Source: Lycium barbarum
Lineage: Eukaryota; Streptophyta; Magnoliopsida; Solanales; Solanaceae
Assembly: GCF_019175385.1 (NCBI RefSeq)
Contig: NC_083340.1
Location: forward strand, 11,606,336 to 11,670,335
Direction of reading: 5' to 3'
DNA: 64,000 nucleotides
Made by a program: the position numbers and the translations under genes. Shown here in pieces: positions 21,473-33,689 of the stretch; position 1 is the stretch's first letter; every line of letters starts with the position of its first letter. The notes under the pieces were generated by a model. It was not told where the DNA came from. It worked only from the letters and a program-made list of their open reading frames with translations, and did no database searches.

Positions 21473-23383
21473 CTAAGAAATTTCAGCCACCACCTTTCGC
21501 AAGGCTTGATATCCAGCTTCAACGGAGGATAAAGAAATAGTGGGTTGTTTTTTACTTTTCCAAAAGACAGGATATGTACCAAGAGTGATGTAGTAACCAG
21601 TGACTGATTCGGAATACGCCAGTAAGGAAAAATCAGTAGCCTTAGAAAGTAGTATACCTTGTGCCGGGTCAGTCAACAAGTACCTCAGAACATGGATTGC
21701 TGCCAATATATGAGGTTCTTGAGGGTGCTGGAGAAATTGACGTAGGTGTTGGACAGAAAATGCGATGTCTGGCCTGGTATGTTGTAAAAAATTAAGTTTG
21801 CCAACGAGCCTTCTATATAAACTAGGAGAAGAAGGAGGAGCACCTATGTCCACCTGAAGCTTGATGTTGGGATCCAATGGTGTGGTGACTGGAGTATAAT
21901 GATGGCAATGAAACTCAGCTAAGAGGTCAGTAGTGTACTTGTGTTGGCTGATGACATAGCCGTGAGGCTGAGAAGAAACCTCCAGGCCCAAGAAATAATG
22001 AACTGAACCTAAATCTTTGATCTTGAACTGAGAATCAAGGAAAGACTTTAAGGAACTCATCTCAGAGATGTCATCACCAGCTAAAAGAATATCATCGACA
22101 TAGACAGCCAGCACAACAAGAGAACCAGATGTGGATTTTGTGAATAAGGAGTAGTCATTTTTACTGGACATGTAGCCTCGAGAGAGCAGGGCTGTAGACA
22201 GCTTGGAAAACCACTGCCTAGAAGCCTGCCTGAGGCCATATAAGGACTTTTTGAGCTTGCAAACCAAAGGAGAATGAGAGGAAGGACTGACTTCAAGTCC
22301 CAGAGGAATTTTCATGTATACCCTTTTATGGAGATCACTATGAAGGAATGCATTATTAACATCCAGATGATAAACAGTCCAGTTTGTTTTGACAGCAAGG
22401 GTGAGAAGGCATTTGATGGTAGTGAGTTTGACAACTGGGGAAAAAGTTTCAGCAAAGTCAATGCCTTCTATTTGTGTGTCACCTCTAATAACTAATCTCG
22501 CCTTATACCTCTCTACTAAACCATCAGCCCTTTGCTTTATTTTGTATACCCATTTGCAAGGGATGGCTTTCTTATGGGGAGGAAGTGGAACAATGTCCCA
22601 AGTTTGGTTTGCATCAAGACCTTGAAATTCCTTTAGAATTGCCTCTTGCCAAGCAGGATTGGAGATTGCCTGATGGTAGAACTGAGGCTCATGCATATAG
22701 ATGTCACTAGAGGAAACCTTGGTGGCAGTAGACTGAGAGCAGGAAGGTTGACCAGAAGTACAAATGAAATCATCTAAGTATGTAGGTCTAGAAGAAATTC
22801 TGGATGAGTGTCTTGTGGGTATATGAGGGATAGGAGGTGCAGAGGTAGGACTAGGTGTTAAAGAAGGATGTGTATTTGACAAAGGAGTAGGAGGAGGAAT
22901 AGATGGTGATAAGGTAGCATGAGGAGAAAGAGGAAACTCAGATGGAATATCTTCAGAAGAGGAAGGGGTAGAAGGGAAAATTGAAGGTGAAGATGAGTGA
23001 TAAGGAAAAATGTGTTCATGGAATACCACATCTCTGGAGCAGAAGATAGAAAAGTTGGACAGAGAGAGTAATTTGTATCCCTTTTTCCCACAAGGATATC
23101 CTAAAAATACACAAGTAATAGCTTTAGGTTGAAATTTGTCCCTGCCATGCTGAGGTGAAGTAGCAAAACATAAGCACTCAAAAGATTTGAGATGATCATA
23201 GGAAGGAGGGTGTGCATGCAATTTCTCATAAGGAGAAACATTATGCAAAATAGCTAAGGGTATCCTATTGATAAGATAGGTGGCAGTTAGGACACATTCA
23301 CCCCTGTACTTGAGTGGTAGTTTAGATTGGAATAAAAGAGCCCTAGAAACCTCTAGTAAATGTTTGTGTTTCCGCTCAACCAC
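21473..23383 (-). pseudogene. Copia integrase C-terminus, reverse transcriptase and RNase H start
   Basis: The segment begins inside the integrase ([16 protein letters not shown] contains the conserved glutamate region), continues through the integrase C-terminal part ([24 protein letters not shown]), a Pro/Ser-rich linker at about residues 130-200, and a full reverse transcriptase: [32 protein letters not shown] near residue 340 and the catalytic YVDDILL near residue 430. RNase H starts at YSESVTGYY, where the usual catalytic Asp position looks altered. The 636-codon reading ends at a premature TAG. The upstream reading is also frameshifted, so no full polyprotein can be made. Confidence 0.95.
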
Positions 23384-24369
23384 CCCATTTTGTTGTGGGG
23401 TATGAGGGATAGTAGTTTGATGTAGAATGCCTTGACTAGCGAAGAAGGCAGAAGATTCAGAGCTACTGCCTAACTCAAAGGCATTATTAGATCTAAAGGT
23501 TTAAACAGATGACTTAAAATGAACCTTGACCATATAGTAAAAACTTTCAGAATGGAAAGGGAGTTGCTCTTATTGGACATGAGATGAGTCCAAGTGACCC
23601 TGGTGAAATCATCTACAAGTGTTAAAAAATATTTAAATCCATTATAAGTTTGAGTATTGTAGGGTCCCCAAATGTCAATATGGACTAGTTGAAAAGGAGA
23701 AGAAGTATGAATACTACTATCATGGAAGGGTAGTCTTTGTTGTCTGGCTATGGGGCAAATAGGACAAATGAAGGACTGCTTGGAAGAGACTATGGTAGAT
23801 AAAAAAGGAATGGACTGCATTCTATTGAAAGGCATGTGTCCCATTCGTTGGTGCCAAAACAAGTCAACTTTATTAAAATCAGCAGTTTTATTACATGTGG
23901 GAAAAGCAGTAGAAGCTAAATCAGATATATTTATGCAAGCTGACTGAGGACTGTTTGCAACGGAATTTGAAACAACCATAGGAACTGACTTATTACAACT
24001 AATAGAAGCTGGAACTGAGACAGAAGAATGGCATGATGCAGTAGGAAATAGATCAGCATCTGGATGGAGATAATAAAGCCTGCCAGTTGCCTTACCAATT
24101 ACCAATGGCCTCTTCAGAGAAGGGCCCTGTAAATGGCAATGGGTTTTTGTGAGAAGAGCATCACAGTCTAATTGAGTAATGAGCTGGTATATAGAAATTA
24201 AATTGAATTGAAAAGAGGGCACTAACAAGACATGTGATAAAGTTATATCTTGTCTAAGAATTAGTGAACCAGTAGACAAGACCTTGACCTTATAACCATT
24301 TGGAAGAGTGGCAAGAAAAGGTTTAGAAAGAGGGGAAACATTGTGGAGTAAATGTTTGTGTGGTGTCAT
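23384..24369 (-). pseudogene. Copia GAG-pre-integrase and integrase core
   Basis: The frame contains the HHCC zinc-binding region (WHQRMGHMPFNRM, then CPICPIARQQRLPF) and the first catalytic part of integrase (PFQLVHIDIWGPYN, FLTLVDDFTR). Near 23490-23510 the frame breaks: one frame runs to [12 protein letters not shown] and stops, while the adjacent frame keeps the family-like [10 protein letters not shown] after a TAA. The second catalytic region therefore lies across a frameshift. Confidence 0.9.
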
Positions 24370-24440
24370 GTGATTGGTAGCTCCTGAGTTTAAAATCCAA
24401 GGATTTATACCTAATTATGAAGTAGCACATGCATGAGTAC
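24370..24440 (-). pseudogene. Copia protease region, active-site Asp replaced
   Basis: Minus-strand reading gives WILNSGATNHM where the aspartic-protease family has D-S-G-A; the catalytic Asp is Asn here (AAC). A TAA lies in frame shortly upstream (C-A-T-S-stop). Both would abolish Gag-Pol processing. Confidence 0.8.
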
Positions 24441-24666
24441 AAACAGAATCTACAGCATATGCAGTAAACAAACCTGCAAAGTGTGCAAAACCTGAGTCGT
24501 CAGAAGGAGATCCCTCATTTGTGTATCCAGGGTAACCAGGTGAGAGATGAGACTATTGGAACATAGTCTGTAGATGCTGGTATTGTTCCTTGCTAAACCC
24601 ATGAATAGAAGGATCAACAGATATGGAAGCAGGAGAAAATGGTTGGGACATGGGAGGAATTTGTGT

Positions 24667-25701
24667 TTACACACATGAAGCAGATCTCTTATTCTTGGTG
24701 AATTTGAAATCTGCAGGGTATCCATGGAGTCTGTGGCACTTTTCCATCAAGTGTCCTGGCCTTTTACAGTACTTGCAAAATAGGGAATATGATCCTGATG
24801 AAGGATTTGTGCTTCTTTTGGGATCAAAGGCAATTTTCTGAGAAAAACTCCTATTGAAAGGTGTTGAGGAGCCTAAAGTTTGAGTCTGAGAAAAATTTCT
24901 ATTATTGTATATAGAAGCTATGAAAGCTGAGGAATCACCAGAAAAACTAGGGGCAAAAGATTGACTTTCCTTTTGACTTTCAACTTGCTGCAGCAAGGAG
25001 TGCACTTTACTAATTGAGAGAAGTGGGTTCATCAGTAGGATGTTGCTTTTGATGGTGGAATAAGAGTCATTTAGGCCATTGAGGAACTGGAAAAGCTGTT
25101 GGTCCTCTATAAATTTTGGTAGGGCACCACAAGAACACACAGGACCAACATAAGCACAGTTGAGCTTAGTGAAATAGGTTGCAATGTTTGATGAACCCTG
25201 AGTGGTGGAACTTATTTCCCTCTGGATTTGGATGTATTTTGAACCATTTGACTGCCCAAATCTATTATTTATGTCCTCCCAGACCTCCTTAGTAGTCTTG
25301 AGGCACATAACACTAATTGCTATATCTCTAGACACAGAATTTGTGATCCATGCTTTGACCATGTCATTGCATCTTTCCCAATATGTGTAATAAGGTAATT
25401 CACTAGGGGGCTTAGGATTCCTACCATCTAAAAGACCTAATTTGTTCTTAGCTGAGAGGGAAGTGAGCATGCTGCTTCTCCAAAGAGCAAATCCAGTACC
25501 AAAAAAAGGTACAGCCACGAGTTGGCTTCCAGGATTGTCTGATGGGTGGATGTAGAGGACATGTGAATGATCAATAGAAAATGGGGAAAACCCTTTAGCA
25601 CCAGAAACACTGGGATTGGCTGCATTTGCACTAATGTTGGGGATTTGTTGGTTGGCTGCATTTGTACTAATGTTGGGGATTTGTTGGTTGTTACCAGTCA
25701 T
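24667..25701 (-). CDS. Copia Gag (capsid/nucleocapsid) ORF, intact length
   Basis: The 344-aa ORF starts MTGNNQQIPNIS with a duplicated N-terminal phrase (NQQIPNIS-NAAN), contains the UBN2-type capsid region (LYYTYWERCNDMVKAWITNS-like, VWEDINNRFGQSN, FLNGLNDSYSTIKS) and ends with a CCHC zinc knuckle CKYCKRPGHLMEKCHRLHGY. Gag would form cytoplasmic virus-like particles and package element RNA. It is the only undamaged coding part of the element. The start ATG lies about 500 bases downstream of the LTR and PBS. Confidence 0.85.
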   Translation of the reverse strand: MTGNNQQIPNISTNAANQQIPNISANAANPSVSGAKGFSPFSIDHSHVLYIHPSDNPGSQLVAVPFFGTGFALWRSSMLTSLSAKNKLGLLDGRNPKPPSELPYYTYWERCNDMVKAWITNSVSRDIAISVMCLKTTKEVWEDINNRFGQSNGSKYIQIQREISSTTQGSSNIATYFTKLNCAYVGPVCSCGALPKFIEDQQLFQFLNGLNDSYSTIKSNILLMNPLLSISKVHSLLQQVESQKESQSFAPSFSGDSSAFIASIYNNRNFSQTQTLGSSTPFNRSFSQKIAFDPKRSTNPSSGSYSLFCKYCKRPGHLMEKCHRLHGYPADFKFTKNKRSASCV

Positions 25702-26193
25702 TGTTGCGCAAGTACCAAATCAACAGTAATAGTCACAGAGAATCACCAATGCTCACAGAGAATCACTAATACTCACAGAGAATCACTAAAACTAGATATA
25801 TAAATGTTCAAATATTAAAGCTAACCAAAATCCAGCTAAACCAACAGGTATACGACTATCCAATCACCAAAATCCAGCTATACGAACATTCAAACACGAG
25901 AATCCAGCTAAACCAACACGTATAGAACAATGTATAAACAGTTCAACTACTGTACACAGTACCACAAAACGATGACAATGAATATAATCGAAATAAACGA
26001 TATTACCAGGCTTCTTCTATAACCTGAAGAAGTAAAGGCCTCAAAAATCGCTTGATTCCAAATATGAGTGAAAAATAAAACCCTAAATCGCAGTTGAAAT
26101 CCCCAAATCTAACAATCGGAACACACACTTCAAAATATGGTTCACGGGTACCATCGGAAGAAAGATAATAATAAGGAGATTGTAAATCCTCAT

Positions 26194-26203
26194 TCTGATA
26201 CCA
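26194..26203 (-). other. Primer-binding site of the copia element
   Basis: TGGTATCAGA on the minus strand directly adjoins the 5' LTR; complementary to the 3' end of initiator methionine tRNA. Confidence 0.9.
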
Positions 26204-26460
26204 TGTTAACTCGATTAATCTGCAGAGAAATGCGGAAAAGAGAAGAAAAACGAAACCCTAGTGAACGGTGAGAGAGAAGAGAGAGAATGAGAAGGAATGG
26301 AATGATTTCTATTTTCAATAATCTGTCCCAAGTCATTTATTACAGAGTATATATTTACACACTAGAAAATACACAGTCAACAAGTCAATTAAATGAAGTA
26401 GTGGGCCGGGTCGGTGGCAGCTGGGCCTTGTGGACTTGATCAATATTATGTGGGCTAACA
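26204..26460 (-). repeat. 5' LTR of the copia element
   Basis: 257 bp, identical length to 20920-21176 and differing at about nine bases by eye; a small cluster of changes lies near 26235-26247. Confidence 0.95.
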
Positions 26461-26465
26461 AAACT

Positions 26466-26655
26466 TTACGTGGCCGTCTATGTATTTGGCTTATAATTAA
26501 AGATATAAACTGCAGAAAGTAGTCAAGTTGGCAGCTAATTCAAGATTTTCCTTCTTTTTAAGTCAGATACTACAGTCTAGTGATTATGTTGTAGAATAAA
26601 CCTCAGTTTAAAACTGGGGTGTCTCTACAGTCTAGTGATTATGTTGTAGAATAAA
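26466..26655. other. Spacer between copia and MULE with a 55-bp tandem duplication
   Basis: CTACAGTCTAGTGATTATG starts at 26570 and again at 26625; the second copy is interrupted by the MULE after TAGAATAAA and its remainder (CCTCAATTGCC) resumes at 53593. No coding sequence. Confidence 0.75.
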
Positions 26656-27104
26656 GGCAAAATACATCAAAACACTCCTAAACTATACCCAAAATGTCGA
26701 TATCACACCTAAACTATACGAGCGACCGATTACACACCTTAACATTTTAAAAGTGAATTAAATTACCCCTCCACAGACCCAAACTCAGGCGCGTATTTAT
26801 CCACATTTTTTAGCGCGTTGGAGCTGTAAAAAGGGCCATTATAATTTTTTTAAAAATGAAAAATCAGTTAATCAATCCTAATTAATATTCCCAACTGTTA
26901 AGTTCAATTCTTCTTCACCCACCCACATTTACCCTTACCCATACATCACCACCACCACCACATCCCCCTCCTCTTTTTCACGCCCCACCCTCCATTCTTT
27001 CTACTTCATTTCTCTACAATAATTTCATCAATTCATAATGATCTTCACAATTCTTCATCAATCCATAAATCCATAGAGAAGAAATTCACCATCACTACTA
27101 AAAA

Positions 27105-27530
27105 AAGAGCGTTTAGTGACGGACGTATTCCGTCACTAATCAGCATATATCTGTTGCTAAACATGTATTGCGACGGATTAGCGACGGAATGTCGTCTGTT
27201 ACGATTTTGCGCGTTGCTAACCTATTAGCGACGGAAAAATGAAATCCGTAGCAAACTTAGCGACAGAGTAGCGACGTATGAGATCCGTTCCACATTATAG
27301 CAACGGATTATTTTGTTGCTATTGTTATGAATTCCGTGACTAATTTCATATTTCATTTCGTCGTTTTAGTAAATTAGCGACGAAAACCATTGTCGCTAAT
27401 CCGTCGCAAAATATTTAAATTATTTGTGCTTGCATTTAGTGACAATAAAATGTTTGTCGCAGTCTGTAGCCTACTGTTTTCCCTCTAACAACGACCAAAA
27501 TCCGTCGCAAATCTGTCACAAATATTTTTC
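27105..27530. repeat. Left subterminal repeats of CACTA 2
   Basis: Repeated GCGACGGA / TCCGTCGC words in both orientations, as at the right end. Confidence 0.8.
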
Positions 27531-27736
27531 TTCCGATTTTTTTTAATTTTAAATACACCTGTTGAAACATACTAAATACAAAGTAATAAATACCCTTAAA
27601 AATAACTGACATTCACATAAAATATATTTATAAAAAAGATTCAAAATAGATAGCGGAATTCTAATCGTTAAGTCCAAAACACCGACAACACCAAGCTATC
27701 AACTACCAAAAGAACCCACACATCCATCAAGTATTG

Positions 27737-27907
27737 TTAGTGCATAATTTTGTTCTTTCCAACAAAAAGCAGATAACTTTGTGCTTGAGATCCAAGACCA
27801 TATATTCTTCTCTTCCTTGTTCCCCCAGCAGCTTCGTAATATGCTTCACATTGATCAATATCAGACTGAGACTGTGATTTTTCCCGTAATATTTCTTGAT
27901 ATCTTTC
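27737..27907 (-). pseudogene. C-terminal exon of a CACTA (Ptta/En/Spm) transposase-associated protein
   Basis: After the acceptor TTACAG (minus strand) a 57-codon exon reads ERYQEILREKSQSQSDIDQ, then CEAYYEAAGGTRKRRIYGLG, SQAQS and a short tail ending at TAA (27737-27739). The GG..(K/R)R.YGLGS pattern is the conserved C-terminal signature I know from plant Ptta/En/Spm transposase-family proteins. Its place just inside the element's left terminus, coding toward that end, mirrors the coiled-coil exon of CACTA 1. Upstream exons are not recognisable. Confidence 0.5.
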
Positions 27908-28411
27908 CTGTAATAAGTAGTGAAATTAAAACATCAAGAATACTAACCATTCAATTTTACCAAATAAAAAGAGAAATGAATTCCAAAGATAAGGGAGCAG
28001 ATATTTATCCATTTTTCGTTGGAATTGAAGTCTCATGATGACCAACAAAAAAGAGTTTCATACAACTTGGATATAAATGATCATATACACTGTCTCTAAA
28101 CACTGTCTATAAACTGTACGAGTTTATACATCTCTGCGTTTATTTGTCTACTGCAGTGTGAATAATTTTACTTAAGTCAAAAAGAAAAGCTGGTTGGTCC
28201 TTTCATAAGACACAAATGATGAACTTATGGTCCACACGTCTACCAAAACGAAAAGGACATCCCCTAGCCACAAACCTTTCCACTGGATACATATTCCGGG
28301 GCCATGTATCTAAATCCATACCAAGAAATTTGAGTAAACATGGACAAATAAAAAGACAGCAGCACATTTTCTTATGCTCTATTTGATTTCAAAGTTGGAA
28401 GAGACACCTAC

Positions 28412-28488
28412 CCAAACGTACCCATAACACGTGTCGTAACATGACTTTCTGCATCCTGGGCTAATTTAGCTAATCCAAAATCAGCAAC
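28412..28488 (-). pseudogene. PERK-like kinase, activation-segment exon
   Basis: A 77-bp exon with consensus sites (TTTTGCAG before, GTAGGT after) reads VADFGLAKLAQDAESHVTTR and VMGTFG. This is the DFG motif and activation loop of a PERK-type (proline-rich extensin-like) receptor kinase. In the family the next exon continues GY(L/M)APEYA; nothing like that is found before the element ends, so the C-lobe was never captured or has been lost. Confidence 0.85.
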
Positions 28489-28570
28489 CTGCAAAAAAAG
28501 TGAATCAGTTGAAAAGACATCCTGCAAGAAAAACAATGTAAAATAAAGGAGTTTGAGGAATTAGACATAC

Positions 28571-28641
28571 CCGAACATCAAAGTAGTTATCCAAAAGAAT
28601 GTTAGACGACTTAATATCTCTGTGGATGATGCGAGGACAGC
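28571..28641 (-). pseudogene. PERK-like kinase, catalytic-loop exon
   Basis: Exon bounded by GGCAG and GTATGT reads CPRIIHRDIKSSNILLDNYF and DVR, giving the HRD..K..N catalytic loop of an RD kinase. The exon joins in frame (phase 0) to the activation-segment exon at 28488. Confidence 0.85.
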
Positions 28642-28768
28642 CTGCCATCAGCACAAAAAGAAATGAATAAATAAAAAATCCAAGAATCGAATATCACATT
28701 AGAAATCTATACTTAAGAAAAGAAGAAACAAGGATAGCGCATAAGGTAAGTAAGAAAACAGTAATTAC

Positions 28769-28850
28769 AATCTTCATGAAGATAAGCTATTCCACGGGCT
28801 GCACCAACAGCAATTTTAACGCGTGTTTCCCAATCCATAACCGGTCTCCC
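28769..28850 (-). pseudogene. PERK-like kinase, helix E exon
   Basis: Reads [20 protein letters not shown] and IAYLHED, the region after the hinge in PERKs (GRP.MDW..R..IA.G.A.G..YLHED). Upstream, the intron is interrupted at 28877/28878 by the Ogre element; the N-lobe exon now lies 14 kb away at 43031. Confidence 0.85.
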
Positions 28851-28877
28851 CTGTGCTGTGATTTTGTAAATTGCAAG

Positions 28878-31800
28878 TGTCATACCCCATTTTAACCGGG
28901 TTAAATTAGAAGTACAACATATTGGTGATTCCTATTTTTGTTTGTTTTAAGGAGTCGCCACCTAATTATTTATGGTGAATTAGGACACCTAAAAGTTTAT
29001 TAAAGTTATTTTAAAGTTAACTCTATTTTAAAAGTCTGCGAAACTTAAGATTCTAGGTAAGGGTTCAATTAGTCTAAAGGGAAGGTATTAGGCACCCTTT
29101 AAGACCCATTAACAATGGTTAACCGACCGGACTTATAATTAATTAAGCTAAGTGTAAATATAGTATTATAAAAAAAGAAAGTAGCTTTGTAAGTATGACT
29201 AAAGTTATAGATAGATATGTAAGAATGCTATTTAAAATAGAACTTGTAGAAAATAATAATTTGTACAAAAGAGTACTTTAATACCATTTTGAAATACGAC
29301 TTATAAATGTTGTTAAAGTTTTAAGCGGAAGTATAATAGTGTGGTTTAAAATAATACTTATAGAAAACATAATAATTTGTGTAACAGAAGATTCTAAATG
29401 TTAAATGAGACATGAAGATATTGCTAAAGCCTAATTTGAAAATATAGTAATATTATTCAAAAATAAGATTCGTAAAAAATAAGGTAATTTGCTTATGATT
29501 GATAGCCTTTTAAAAGATGATTCGTCAAATGTGATCTTTAAATAAAAATGATGTTATATGAATACGGTGGTGTAGAAATGCCTAGACTTATATTCTTAAA
29601 TATGATGAAAAGTCCATAAGTTTCTTTCTATTTTTTATCATTCATTATTTAACCAATTTCGGCCAAAAAACATGTATAAATTGAGTAAATCTTGAAAATG
29701 CTTGTAAAATACAATTGGATTCACATTTTGTGTGTCAATGATATTTTGAAATTCCTAAGATGGTAATAATGAGAATTGATTCCTTTAACCCAGATGATGT
29801 AGTCATACTATTTTAAAAATCCATTACTCAAATAAATGCTATAGATACTATAAATAGTTTTTTTTTTTTTTAAAATAGAAGTGAATGTAATTTGTGAAAT
29901 TAACTACCCATTACTAAACTAAACCCCTTAATGCCACTAAGGTTCATTCTAGCTAAGGAAAGACAAAATAAGAAAAAGTGTTAGTCACGTAATTACAAAG
30001 TAAATGCACAAAGAAAATAAAATAAAGAAGTAAAAAGATTTAAATGGGCTCAGCCCATTTTTAGGATTGTTGTTGTTCGCTGCCACTGTTATGGGCCTCA
30101 ACCCAGAATATTTTTTTGTTTCTTGGCTGCGGATGGGGCTGACTCGAGAGGAGGTTTCGTTGGGCTTTTAGCCCAACACCAAATGCGAAAAGGAGACAAG
30201 TCCCTCGGACTCGTATGCGATGTTCATGCATAAAGAAAATGGAAAAGGATTAGTATATGATTCAAAGAATCTTAATAAGAAAGGGTCAGACAAGATGCTC
30301 TATTCCTTGAAAAATGTAATAATTTGTTTTCTAGATCAGTAAATAGATAAAAATAACAAGAGTCGAATTTCCTAATTATCAAAATAGCATAGTTCAATCT
30401 AATTCTAGTGAAGGGGAAATAGAACCAGCAACTCTTACCTAAATCACGTTTCAAATACGAAAAGGACCAAGTATCCAATTCAAAACAGAACAAAACTAAG
30501 ACTTTATGTTGAACTTGGACAGAATAGAAAGTGCAAAGCTGTGAGATAAACTAAGCCAGTTCATGCTTGTATTTTAAAATCTCTTAAACCAAATGATCGG
30601 AAGAGAACAACACACAAGGATCATACTACGAGAGAGTATATTCAATTTGAAAGAACATAATGAATTTAGTCTAGAAGCAACTGCTAGATAGCAGCAAAAT
30701 GAAGCAACCAAGAATACTTTATAGCCATAAGCAGTAGCTTTTGTGCACTGAACAAGAAATTGAAACTGTCTACTCCTCAGCTGGTTAAACAATGTATATA
30801 TGGAACTTAAACACAATTTTTAGGCATCCTTATTATAACTAACCAATGAACCAGATGACTTAAGATTCATATCTTATTAAGCAGGCCCTACAGAGTTTCA
30901 AATTTATTTAATAAGCATGAAAAGCCTTAATCAATTCAAATACTTAAATTACATGATATTCCAGTCTCAAGAAATGCGATTTTATCTCTAGTGAACATAT
31001 AGATCTCATCCTGAAGTCGGCAATCCATTTTTGAGATAAGAAAAAAAAATCAGTCCATTATTTAGATACCCCAGATCAAAGCAACTCCAGGATGTACTCC
31101 AGGACCACCTAGGCTTTCATTTAGGCAACAAGCAGAAGTTGCACAGATTCTTCGGTATACCGTATAACATCAACTATTATCTAAAGGGAAAAAGCAAACA
31201 ACATAGCAGACATGACATAATCAACTTTAAGAAGTCATGGTATTATGCTAGACAGTCTGAGCATTTAATACAACACTTTGAAATCTTTACTAGCTCGCTT
31301 GATCAAACAACCTCTAAGTCTTCCTACTTAATCGATTCCAACAAAAAAACAACTTGTGAATCATGATTAACTAGAGCACACCAATATACAATGCACACTT
31401 AGCATAAACAGTCTGGACCAAAATGACTTCTAAAGCTTGTTTATATGAACAGACTAAACCTGGTATACTTCCTAATGAATGCAACAACAAATTTATTACC
31501 ACTATTAAGCTAGTTCACATAATCATTAATTAAATTGATTCATATAACCTTCATTCCTTTTCAGACTAAAATCAAGACTGAATATGAATATGATTCAATA
31601 CGGACCAACTATTCTAACACATATAGATATATTAGACTACATACCCAAATCACATAGCGACAGTAAAATGAACTAACACAGAACCATTAACCCTAAAAGA
31701 AAATGAAAGACATAAAAGGAAAAGAAGAGTCACCTGCTTCGGGTGCAGCGAACTGGATTCAAAGCCTTCGATCTACACTCGAACACTACCAAATCCGAGC

Positions 31801-32845
31801 TTACGATGCTCGGATTCACAGCAACACAGAGCAAATAAAAATAGAGAAAACAATTGACGAGTATTTTGACTCGATATTTCGAATTATCACAGATACCGAA
31901 ACTAATCTTTTAGGGAATTTTGGCTAGCTCAAGAACTTGTCTTTCAAGATTTGGCGACCGAAAAGAGACTTATAATTTTAGGAGGATTTCACAAGATAAC
32001 CTTGATTCTTTGGAAATTTTATGCATCGAAAAATCCTTTAGGTTCTTGGGGGTTTTTCCTGCCATTCTCCTTGCTTGGCGATTTCGAGCCGCGCCATTTA
32101 TAGGGTTTTGGGCTCGTTTGAGTCGAAGAAAAAGGAGAGAGGAGCGGGAGAGAGAGAAGAACGGGGAACAGGGCTAAGTGGGGGACAGCGGGGAACAGGG
32201 CGTAGTGGGGGAGAGGCGGCTAGGGTTCCGAAGGAGAGGAGAAAGGGAGAAGGGAGAGGGGAAGGGCGTGCGCGGCGGAGGAAAAAAGAGTGGAAGGGAA
32301 ACCCTTTTAGGGTTTCCCCTTATCTGAAATGGATGGGCCGGACCGGTCCTTTTCGGACTGGGTCCATTTTTTGGACCGGGTATTAAAGAATGAGCTAATG
32401 AATTAAAACATGGACTGGTCTGAAAAATTGGGATCAAAATATGGGCTGGTCCAAAAATATTTATGAGTTGATTGGAGTTTGATTTGGGATCCGATAAATC
32501 AGAAATACGGACTGAGTGCAAGAAATGGCTTGGCTTCTAAATTTGAATAAAAGACCCATTTTAATTAGTAATATACTGAGTATGACAAAATATTACCTAA
32601 TACAAAATGTGTAATTATTTGGACTCGGGTAATAAAATTATATGATGCTATAATAGCCGTGCAATATCATTTTAATAATAAATAAACGCTGTCATTTAAT
32701 TGTGCGAAATAAAATGCGATACGTGTGCAGAAATTGGTAAAAAAATGCTGAAACGTAAAAATTATAATAATACTAATAATAAAATGAAAGTAACGAATAG
32801 CGGTGATAATAATGCTAATAATAATAATTAGTAGTAATAATAATG

Positions 32846-32930
<85 letters not shown>

Positions 32931-33114
32931 AATTAATAATGATAATAACGGTAGTAGTGACGGCAGTAAAGATAATGACAGGATAATGAAATGTCGGTAT
33001 AAATAAAGCTAATAATTATAATAAAACATAAACATATATTTTTTAATTTTCCAAAATATTAGAAGCGTAAATAGGTATTTCGGAGGAGAGGCGGGACAAA
33101 ATTGGGTGTCAACA
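28878..33114 (-). repeat. 3' LTR of the Ogre element
   Basis: 4,237 bp. It holds a GC-rich purine region (32120-32310) and an (AAT/ATA)n tract (32810-32935) longer than in the partner LTR. ORFs inside the LTR (such as the 115-codon one at 32174-32521) have no conserved features. Confidence 0.95.
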
Positions 33115-33133
33115 ACTTGTCCCTCTTTGCCTG
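33115..33133 (-). other. Polypurine tract of the Ogre element
   Basis: GGCAAAGAGGGACAAG immediately upstream of the 3' LTR on the minus strand. Confidence 0.75.
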
Positions 33134-33689
33134 GTAATGATGAAAGAATTTTCAGGCAAAGACATTGACTTAGTAGCCTATTTTGTCCCGGCTAAAGGAT
33201 TGTGGAGGACTAAGGGTAAATAAAATTACGGCCGAACTCTGGTCTCTGAATCGCCTACATATCTCGAGTTACACGAGAATCAGGCCGTGTGTAGTTCTGA
33301 GATGACTACGACACTTATGACATGGCAAATCACGATCGGTGCGAGTCTTTGCAAAATATTGTCCCAGTGTCGAATTATGATGACACTGGGCATTGCGATA
33401 GAACTCTGAAAATTGACTGTGCTGGAATGTGAACGGGATATTTGGAATTGGAGCCGAGTGTTCGAGATAGATCTTTGACCCTTGTCGGGAAGTCTGCTTA
33501 TCCTTCCCGACGTATTGCCCCAGTTCGCTGCCGAAGAAAATAGTTCCACGCTGCGCTAAAGCTCCTGCGAAACTTTAAACTAGATAAAAATGGTCAGTAA
33601 AAATAAATATTGAAGTAAAGAGATGCAAGTGCGGTGCAACGCGGCTGCGAGCACACGCAGGGGCATTAAAAGATAATAATAAAGCAAAA

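Larger units (their letters stand above)
20920..26460 (-). mobile_element. Ty1/copia LTR retrotransposon, decayed
   Basis: Two 257-bp LTRs (TGTTAACTCG...GGGCTAACA) are flanked by the duplication AAACT (20915-20919 and 26461-26465). On the minus strand the primer-binding site TGGTATCAGA (initiator-Met tRNA type) abuts the right LTR, and a polypurine tract GCTTGAGGGAGGG abuts the left. Gene order gag, protease, integrase, RT, RNase H is that of copia. Frameshifts, stops and a changed protease residue show that it cannot move on its own. The LTRs differ at about nine positions. Confidence 0.95.

Noticed and set aside
32174..32521. 115-codon minus-strand ORF in the Ogre LTR, also in the other LTR
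   Set aside because: Lies in a GC-rich LTR stretch, is not conserved in kind with any Ogre protein, and its frame overlaps another equally long plus-strand ORF.
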